This document shows, piece by piece, positions 6,708-12,112 of a DNA stretch of 12,112 nucleotides; positions within the stretch are counted from its first letter, which is position 1; the number at the start of each line of letters is the position of its first letter. Source of the DNA: Dictyocoela muelleri (taxonomy: Eukaryota; Microsporidia); NCBI GenBank assembly GCA_016256075.1, contig SDVU01000587.1:1-12112 (forward strand), in the 5' to 3' direction. The notes under the pieces were generated by a model, which was given only the letters and a program-made list of their open reading frames with translations, was not told where the DNA came from and searched no databases. Both the position numbers and the translations under genes were made by a program.

Positions 6708-7647
6708 AATTTTTGGAAAAGTAATACTGTCTCTTCTCGAAAATAAGAAACAAAATTTCTTAATTTCAAGATTTTTTTTATTATTTTCGAAAAATATTTA
6801 TGAAAAAAATTACTCATAATGTTTGGAAATACTAGTACAAATATAAAAGGCTAAACAGTGAAATTTAAACTGGATGTTATAAAAGATTAGGAATCAGAAA
6901 AATGAAATGAAGAAATAAGAGGGTATTCGAACTGGCCTCAAGATATTCAATTACTCTAAAAATGTTACTCTATTGGAAAAAAATAAAACGAAAATTTCCA
7001 ACAAGTCTTGCATAGCAATAATAAGTCGGTAATTAAATGTCGTTATGTAGAAAGTCTGTTAGAGTAACACCATTTAAGGAGTGAGAAGACAGAAAAAAAT
7101 TGGTAACTGACATGAATCGGAAATGCTTAGTAATAAAGGATAAATATATTAAAAGAAATACATCCAGTTTTGTAGATTAAAATAACGCAAATGAATTCAA
7201 ATCATCTAGCGGTTACCCGTGCAATTTATAGAAACGATATATCTTGGTTTCTAGATGCCATACATACTCAAGATGCTTACCTGCCAATGCCAAATCTTTG
7301 GATTTTTAGTTCTTAATTAATGTTCGCGAACTCACAAAAACAAAATATCAAGAATAAGAATCAATCTCCTGCATTTTGATCAAGTGCCAAAGTACTTTTA
7401 ACAAGTAAATAACAAAACAATAACAAAAAGGCGCAAAAAACGTGCAAATATTGAAAAAGCTTTTTATCTTGCTATATTTACTCCCACACACATTATAGCA
7501 GGATATGACAATTTTGTAGTATGTCATTGTCTTTTCTCTAATATTAAAAAAATCCTCAAAGTACATAAATAAACATATATGCGTAGATTTAAGTAAAAGA
7601 AAAGTGAATTGGGGCATTGGTTTATTTTTTTATTAAAACATATACTA
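6708..7647. other. Degraded region with short coding-like scraps, nothing identified
   Basis: Plus-strand frames show short protein-like pieces but no gene. VFELASRYSITLKMLLYWKK (around 6922-6982) could be the helix-turn-helix start of a transposase, which is a guess. A 41-codon frame from ATG 7191 to TAA 7316 reads MNSNHLAVTRAIYRNDISWF onward and ends PNLWIFSS; it is not recognised. After 7320 the sequence is AT-rich with no supported frame. Confidence 0.35.
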
Positions 7648-7654
7648 TCACACT

Positions 7655-8335
7655 TTGAAACAAGGCTTTTACGTGAGAAATTTCCTTTCATTGATTCATT
7701 TTTTTGCACATCTAAAGTTGGATAAAAAATTTAAATCTCATAAATCCTCATTGTTTTCGTGCCCAAAGAAATTACCCGTTTTTAAAAATGCTTGGTGTCT
7801 ATATAAATATGTCATTCTAGCAATTTTATGGTTATATATAAATGAATGGATGAAAGAAGTTATTGAATATGAAAATGACGAACAATATCAGTAAATATAA
7901 AAGACCATCTTACAAACAAGTTATTGATATATGTAACAGTTTTGAGAAATCAATAGACGATAAAATTATCATAAAAATTTTTAAAATTTGTAGGATATAT
8001 TAGAAATATTGAATATAGATAATTTACATGACCCATTAATGAATCTAATTATAGAAAAAGCTTCGGAATTTTTCTACTAACAGATTTCTCTATTTTTAAA
8101 TTTGACAAATTTATTTTGACCACGATATAAATGACCGGATTCTATTTTGAAATCATGGAAATTTATTTTTAAGATGATATCACATATTCATTATGATAAA
8201 GTTTATAACCATTCAGAAGTAAGGAATCAAATAATATCAACTGTTAGATATTTCTTTGAATTAGAGAATCTGAATGATAAAAAATCTGTTAATGTATGCT
8301 AATGCTCCGACAAAGAGTCTGTAAATCGAAGTTTT
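7655..8335 (+). pseudogene. Decayed coding region, unknown helical protein
   Basis: Successive plus-strand frames hold protein-like, Leu/Ile-rich helical text. Examples are CLYKYVILAILWLYINEWMK (about 7797-7857), YKRPSYKQVIDICNSFEKS (7896-7952), ILEILNIDNLHDPLMNLIIE (about 7996-8058) and EVRNQIISTVRYFFELENLN (8218-8277). The pieces lie in different frames with stops between, so the gene is broken at least three times. The pattern of amphipathic helices would fit a repeat-type or BACK-like fold, but I recognise no family. No repeat boundaries flank it, so it may be a dead host multigene-family member or part of an unknown element. Confidence 0.4.
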
Positions 8336-8649
8336 ATGTTTACTCTTACATTTTCTATCTTAATATTATATTTCGCTAAATTATTATCTAGAAAGAAGAG
8401 ACTATCACAATATAACGAAAATGTCGAACAATTTTTGAAATACTCGAAATATTTCTCTACTTTGTGATTAAACGTTTCTGAATTAAACTTTCAATGATAT
8501 TTCATTTCTTTTTTTTCTATGTATTTTTTGTCTCTTTTTTTAGGAATGTTTCTTATTTCCGAACTAAACAAAAGATAATCTTTTTTAAAATTTTTTTATT
8601 TTCGAGGAGAGACTGTATTTTTTTTCATTTGAATACTAAAGACATTGTC
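8336..8649 (+). other. Degraded hydrophobic coding-like stretch
   Basis: It contains a piece reading FTLTFSILILYFAKLLSRKK (about 8341-8400), which looks like a membrane helix followed by basic residues. A Phe-rich open frame then starts near 8494. The latter runs into the MULE fragment and could be its decayed upstream part. No function is assigned. Confidence 0.3.
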
Positions 8650-8932
8650 TTTGTGAAGGCATATATATATGTTATGTACTTCCTATTTTTGCCAATTATA
8701 TATAATCATGGGTAAGGTGGGTTCTTAAATGTATAAGCTAATTTATATTTTGAGTAAAAAGAAATCATTAGGATATTATAATTTAATATTACACAAAATA
8801 AGTAAAAAATTCAAAACTTACCAAAATCATATAATAATTGATTTCGAATCTGCAGCCTTGAAAAGTTTGCAAAAAAAACTTTCTAAAATCAAATATTTCA
8901 AATGCTTCTTCTGTTTTTCTCAATATTCCTGA
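8650..8932 (+). pseudogene. Mutator-like (MULE) transposase fragment
   Basis: The stretch from 8729 to 8932 reads YILSKKKSLGYYNLILHKIS, then HIIIDFESAALKSLQKKLSK, then IKYFKCFFCFSQYS. This matches the core of the MULE transposase domain. There an nK-x(4)-Y helix is followed by a D-F-E-x-A motif carrying a catalytic aspartate, and about 20 residues later a G-C-x-F-H-x-x-Q motif. Here that last motif is C-F-F-C-F-S-Q. The preceding FLPIIYNHG (8689-8715) fits the IHG-type block upstream, but two stops separate it from the DFE part. The N-terminal zinc finger, the C-terminal part and the terminal repeats are not visible, so this is a dead internal fragment of a plain DNA transposon. Confidence 0.65.
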
Positions 8933-9086
8933 AGATAAAAAAAATCTTTAAATGGTATTCATAAAAATAATTTAAAATTTTAAGCTAAGCGTTAATATTA
9001 TGTTATCTTTTTCTTTCTCGCCAAAAAAAATATATATCTAATATGATTATTGAATTTAAAGCATATATTTCTCAATTTTAATTTAC
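8933..9086. other. AT-rich spacer
   Basis: No gene or repeat is recognised between the MULE fragment and the minisatellite. Confidence 0.5.
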
Positions 9087-9326
9087 GCCCACTTTATTTT
9101 TATAGTCTACTCGTTTCATATTTATAGTCCACATATTTTATTTTTTTAGTCCACATATTATATTTTTATAGTTCACTTATTGCATTTTTATAGTCCACTT
9201 ATTGCATTTTTATAGTCAAAATATTGCATTTTTATAGTCTAATTATTGCATTTTTTAGTCAAAATATTGCATTTCTATAGTCCACTTATTTCATTTTTAT
9301 AGTATAATTATTTCATTTATAGAAAG
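9087..9326. repeat. 22-bp minisatellite, about 11 copies
   Basis: Units close to TTTTTATAGTCCACTTATTG plus CA are repeated head to tail. The centre of each unit alternates between GTCCACTTATT, GTCAAAATATT and GTCTAATTATT types. Copies in the middle (about 9170-9260) are the most alike, while the outer ones are degenerate. No reading frame is maintained. Confidence 0.88.
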
Positions 9327-9423
9327 TACAATTGAGATTGATAAATAAGATTTAAAGCCATACACATAAATGCTTTTATTAAATTAATGATTTAATAAAT
9401 AAATGTTTTAATAGAATTTATTA

Positions 9424-9428
9424 TTTAT
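9424..9428. repeat. Left target-site duplication TTTAT
   Basis: TTTAT directly precedes the TG that opens the left terminal inverted repeat. The same five bases follow the CA that closes the right one (11800-11804). Confidence 0.75.
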
Positions 9429-9611
9429 TGTTAGAAGCGAAAAGTGATTTTCGCTAAAAATGCACATTTAATTTAAAATGGGTATTTTTTATAAAAACAA
9501 AAATATAATTTATTTGATAAAATTTTAGTAAAACGCGAAAAATGCACTTTTAAATTATAAATAAAAAAAATCAATTTTTGAAAACGAAAATTGTTAACGC
9601 GAAAAATGCAC
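9429..9611 (+). repeat. Left terminal inverted repeat of the Ginger-like element
   Basis: It aligns along its whole length with the reverse complement of 11621-11799. Landmarks in order are TGTTAGAAGC, AAAAGTGATTTTCGC, AAAAATATAATTTATTTGAT, ACGCGAAAAATGCAC and AAAATTGTTAACGCGAAAAA. Identity is roughly 80% by eye. Confidence 0.88.
9452..9611 (+). promoter_or_regulatory. Three subterminal CGCGAAAAATGCAC motifs, left end
   Basis: CGCTAAAAATGCAC (9452-9465), CGCGAAAAATGCAC (9534-9547) and CGCGAAAAATGCAC (9598-9611) are direct repeats inside the terminal inverted repeat. They are mirrored by three more at the right end. Repeated subterminal motifs are commonly transposase binding sites, so that role is inferred here. 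Confidence 0.6.
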
Positions 9612-9622
9612 AACATAACTAA

Positions 9623-9626
9623 CCCC
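9623..9626 (+). promoter_or_regulatory. CCCC start signal before the integrase ATG
   Basis: AACCCCATG places four C residues immediately before the ATG at 9627, the CCC-type signal of microsporidian starts. Confidence 0.5.
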
Positions 9627-10790
9627 ATGTCTAAAAAAAACTATAAAAATGGAAAGGAGAAAAATGAATTTATTAAATATATTTCAAATGGTGTTATACC
9701 GATGGATTTGATTGGTTCATATAATAGTTTTTTTTCAAAAGCAGATAAGATAAAAATTTCAGAAAATGAGCTTTTGATCAAAGAAAAGGATAAGTATAAT
9801 ATTTTTATAGGAAGTTGGGAGAAGATAAAAATAAATATTCTAATCTACAAAACACATATGCTCGGGGCATATATCGGCATATAAAATTTACTAAAAATTA
9901 TCTTCTGATTATATCAGAATATGAATAGATGATGTTAGAAAATATGTAGATAAAGGTGAGACTTGTAAAATGACTTGTTTACTTAAAATTAAACAAAATT
10001 ATCAATATATTTTAGCCAGAAAACCGCATGAAAGATTGTTTTTAGATATCGTTGATTTATCAAAGTATAAAGAAATAAATAACGAATATAGGTATATTTA
10101 AACATGTTTGGATAGTTTTTCTAAATTCGCTTTTTTAGCTTTTTTAGAAAAGATACCGGCATTGTTTAAGATAAATTAGATGAACTGTGGTCAATTGAAA
10201 GTAGCAGAAGAAAATGCACACAGATAATGGAAGATAATTTTGTAACAAAGAATTTAAATGAATAATTAATAAATATAATATGAAAAATGTCAAAATAAGA
10301 CGGATATGCCTTCAATCACATGGTCAAATTAAACATTTTAATAAGATTCAAAGAATCGATTATCTAAATATTGTTTGGAAAGGAAAGTAAATGGATAACA
10401 GAAATTCGTGACATAATTTATCAAAATAATTTCACTGTATATGTGATACCGAAAACACCATATATGAACTATTCTGAGATTTTAACTTTAATTGTATTCA
10501 TTCTAATACAATAACAAGAGAAAGTGAGATAATTGAAAACGTGAAAATATATAGTAGCAAATTTTATACAAAAATACGAAGAATATTGTTTTTAAGAAGG
10601 AGACCATGTTTTGCTTGCCAAATATTTTGATTAAGATTTAAAAACGTCGATTAATCCTCTTGACAGCAATTTTTTTGAAACATTTTTTTGAGATTAAATC
10701 ATAAAATAGATTAGTCTATATTCAGAACGAATTTGGTGAAAAAATATGGCAAGTAAGAGAAGAATAAAGAAATTAAATTTCTAATAAATT
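9627..10790 (+). pseudogene. Integrase/transposase of the Ginger-like element, broken
   Basis: In the family this protein cuts and joins the transposon ends, with an N-terminal H2C2 zinc-binding module, an RNase H-fold DDE core and a C-terminal DNA-binding tail. All three are visible in order. The first frame begins MSKKNYKNGKEKNEFIKYIS. A piece of the zinc-binding module, DVRKYVDKGETCKM, is near 9931-9972. ERLFLDIVDLSKYKE (10030-10074) holds the first core aspartate. CLDSFSKFAFLAF is near 10105-10145. HTDNG (10217-10231) holds the second core aspartate. QSHGQI with FNK follows at 10313-10345, where the core glutamate region lies. YVIPKTPYMNYSEI is near 10441-10485, and GDHVLLAKYFD (about 10600-10632) resembles the small beta-barrel tail. 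I start the gene at 9627 because of the adjacent CCCC. Several breaks make it inactive. Confidence 0.75.
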
Positions 10791-10864
10791 TATGTTTCTT
10801 TGTTTAATAGTAATTCTTTCTTTTTTTAAATGTTATTATTGTTTAAAATTTATAAAACTGATTA

Positions 10865-10940
10865 CAGTGTAACCTCACAATAACGATACCTCCAAATAAC
10901 AGTACCTCTAAATAACATTTTCACCTCAATATCGATATTT
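10865..10940 (+). repeat. pogo/Tigger-like terminal repeat nested in the Ginger-like element
   Basis: After a TA, the sequence opens CAGTGTAACCTCACAATAAC and repeats ACCTC-NN-AATAAC every 16 bases (ACCTC at 10872, 10888 and 10904), with a fourth looser copy at 10923. A CAGTG start followed by periodic ACCTCNNTATAAC-type units is the known look of pogo/Tigger-type ends, with TA as target. The partner end is not clear. The best candidate, TTATATTAGGGGGTACACAG at 11508-11527, matches only partly and lacks the TA. No transposase is visible between them. Confidence 0.45.
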
Positions 10941-11620
10941 TTATAAAAAAATAGTAGCAGAGGAAAATTTTGTATGTTTATGGAGTTTCAATCACGGTTT
11001 CATGCGTTTTATATAACGGGTTTGTTTTTTTAGAAAATTTTATTTTTATATTGTTAGAAAAATAAAAAAAAACTCACAAACGTCTTAAATAAAAAAAGCG
11101 GCTTATATTAATTCAATAGAGAATTACGGGGCCTTATTTATGTAGAATTAGACAATGAGGAAATTTTTCATATCATAAGTTAATGAAGAAATTGTCAAAA
11201 TAAAATCATGATTAAGACAATAAATTGTATTTTAATAAAAATGATACAGTTTCTTTAATGACAACTTTTTTTATAGCTTTAGAATATGTTTCTGTCTTGT
11301 AAGATCTTTTTTACACGCGCTTGAGAAAAATTTGGAACGTGTATACGTCTAAAAATATTTTATTAATAAATTAAACAAGAAGACAGCCTGATATGTTAGA
11401 ATATTTTAAAAGATAAAATAAATAATTAAATTTTAACAATTTGTATATAAAATTTTATTGACTGTTATTTTTCAATACCGTCATTAAACAAAGTCACCGA
11501 AAAAAATTATATTAGGGGGTACACAGTCTTTAAATATTTTCCTGTAACAATATTTGAAATTAATTTTAAAAATTATTTTTTTTATTAAAGACTTAAAAAT
11601 AAACTGAATAATTAAAAAAC
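10941..11620. other. Non-coding interior of the Ginger-like element, origin unclear
   Basis: No open frame or recognisable protein is present. Part of this stretch may be the body of a short pogo-like insertion beginning at 10865. Otherwise it is AT-rich and featureless apart from A and T runs. Confidence 0.4.
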
Positions 11621-11799
11621 GTACATTTTTCGCGTTAACAATTTTCATTTTCAGAATTGATTCTTTATTGTTAATTTAAATGTGCATTTTTCGCGTTTTA
11701 AGCAAATTTTATCAAATAAATTATATTTTTATTTTCATGAAAAACACGCTTTTTAAATTAAATGGCATTTTTGGCGAAAATCACTTTTAGCTTCTAACA
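11621..11799 (-). repeat. Right terminal inverted repeat of the Ginger-like element
   Basis: This is the reverse complement of 9429-9611 with scattered differences. It carries the three mirrored motifs GTACATTTTTCGCG (11621-11634), GTGCATTTTTCGCG (11682-11695) and TGGCATTTTTGGCG (11763-11776), and closes with GCTTCTAACA. Confidence 0.88.
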
Positions 11800-11804
11800 T
11801 TTAT
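11800..11804. repeat. Right target-site duplication TTTAT
   Basis: It is identical to 9424-9428 and directly follows the CA end of the element. Confidence 0.75.
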
Positions 11805-11810
11805 TGTCAC

Positions 11811-11872
11811 GCGCCCAACGCGCTACCGCGCCCAGCCCGCTACCAGGTTCAAGTCTAGATAGAACCCTTTTT
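11811..11872. other. GC-rich island with a 17-bp duplication and B-box-like hairpin
   Basis: GCGCCCAACGCGCTACC (11811-11827) is followed at once by GCGCCCAGCCCGCTACC (11828-11844). On the minus strand the unit reads GGTAGCGCGTTGGGC, which resembles tRNA D-arm text. Next come GGTTC (11846-11850) and GAACC (11862-11866), an inverted pair with an 11-base loop. GGTTCAAGTCT resembles a B box, and the T run at 11868-11872 could end Pol III transcription. No complete tRNA can be folded here. The composition is strikingly unlike the rest of the window, so a decayed tRNA-derived repeat is the likeliest reading. Confidence 0.45.
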
Positions 11873-12112
11873 ATTTTTAATTATATCTTTTTTTTTTATT
11901 TTTATTTATATTTTTTTTAATTTTTTAATTTTTAATTATTTTAATTTTGATTTTTTGTTTTTGATCTTTGATTTTTTTATTGCCTTAATGTATTTTTATA
12001 TCTAAATAATTTTTTATTATCAACACTGTCATTTTTTAAAGATTTATATAATTTTATTTTAATTAAATTACACAAAAAAATTTAAAATAAAAAAGAATAT
12101 AAATGTGTCGGA
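11873..12112. other. AT-rich stretch, no gene seen
   Basis: T-rich tracts up to about 11960 are followed by ordinary AT-rich sequence to the edge. No open frame or repeat is supported. Confidence 0.5.

Larger units (their letters stand above)
9429..11799 (+). mobile_element. Ginger-like DNA transposon with retroviral-type integrase
   Basis: The element starts TGTTAGAAGC and ends GCTTCTAACA. It has terminal inverted repeats of about 180 bases (9429-9611 and 11621-11799) and a perfect 5-bp target duplication TTTAT. Inside is a single gene for an H2C2 zinc-binding plus DDE integrase protein (9627 to about 10790). No reverse transcriptase, polymerase B, capsid or ATPase gene is present. TG...CA ends, 4-5-bp duplications and an integrase used as transposase are the marks of the Ginger group. 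It is 2.37 kb overall. The gene is broken in several places, so the copy is dead, although its ends remain well matched. A pogo-like terminal repeat lies inside it (10865-10940). Confidence 0.78.

Noticed and set aside
7348-7709. Two overlapping minus-strand open frames
   Set aside because: They have no start signal, lie in AT-rich sequence, and partly overlap the more protein-like plus-strand region from 7655.
9429-11799. Polinton/Maverick element
   Set aside because: It is far too short, has TG...CA ends with a 5-bp duplication instead of the 6-bp typical of Polintons, and has no polymerase, ATPase, protease or capsid gene.
11811-11872. Complete tRNA gene in the GC-rich island
   Set aside because: Only B-box-like and D-arm-like pieces exist, and they lie on opposite strands, so no cloverleaf can form.

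Overview
The window is strongly AT-rich, with long A/T homopolymers and no intact conserved housekeeping gene. It is eukaryotic and most likely a transposon-rich intergenic tract of a microsporidian. Three things point that way. A CCC tract sits just upstream of three independent start codons (minus strand near 4661 and 3026, plus strand near 9627), as is known for microsporidian translation starts. An AATAAA overlaps the stop codon of the one plausible host gene. The repeats are also of kinds known from expanded microsporidian genomes: Ty3/gypsy, Tc1-like, MULE and integrase-bearing elements. The assignment is inferred from these signals and not proven.

Layout. Positions 1-77 hold a 29-bp tandem repeat. 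From about 180 to 2008 lies the decayed pol region of a Ty3/gypsy LTR retrotransposon, with protease-like, reverse transcriptase and RNase H parts in order. It ends where the first copy of a roughly 460-bp tRNA-headed repeat begins (2010-2471). A second copy lies at 3325-3790. Both carry Pol III A and B boxes at tRNA spacing and a TA-rich tail, so they look like an unnamed SINE family. Between them lie the N-terminal half of a Tc1/IS630-type transposase (minus strand, 2573-3026) and an AT minisatellite. The only candidate host gene encodes a 77-residue basic protein (4428-4661, minus).

Two large inverted-repeat structures follow: 5235-6003, with arms of about 230 bp, and about 6301-6700, centred on a 77-bp near-perfect hairpin. 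Degraded coding fragments of unknown origin occupy 6840-8335. A fragment of a Mutator-like (MULE) transposase lies at 8650-8932, and a 22-bp minisatellite at 9087-9326. The right side holds a complete-looking 2.37-kb transposon (9429-11799). It has TG...CA ends, terminal inverted repeats of about 180 bp, a perfect 5-bp target duplication TTTAT, and one decayed retroviral-type integrase gene, so it is Ginger-like. A pogo/Tigger-like terminal repeat appears to be nested inside it. Just outside its right end is a small GC-rich island with a 17-bp tandem duplication and a B-box-like hairpin ending in a T run.

Nothing here forms a working pathway: the window reads as layered, mostly dead mobile elements around one small host gene. 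The best candidates for something undescribed are the tRNA-derived SINE family, the subterminal motif array of the Ginger-like element, and the palindrome with its strongly conserved centre.
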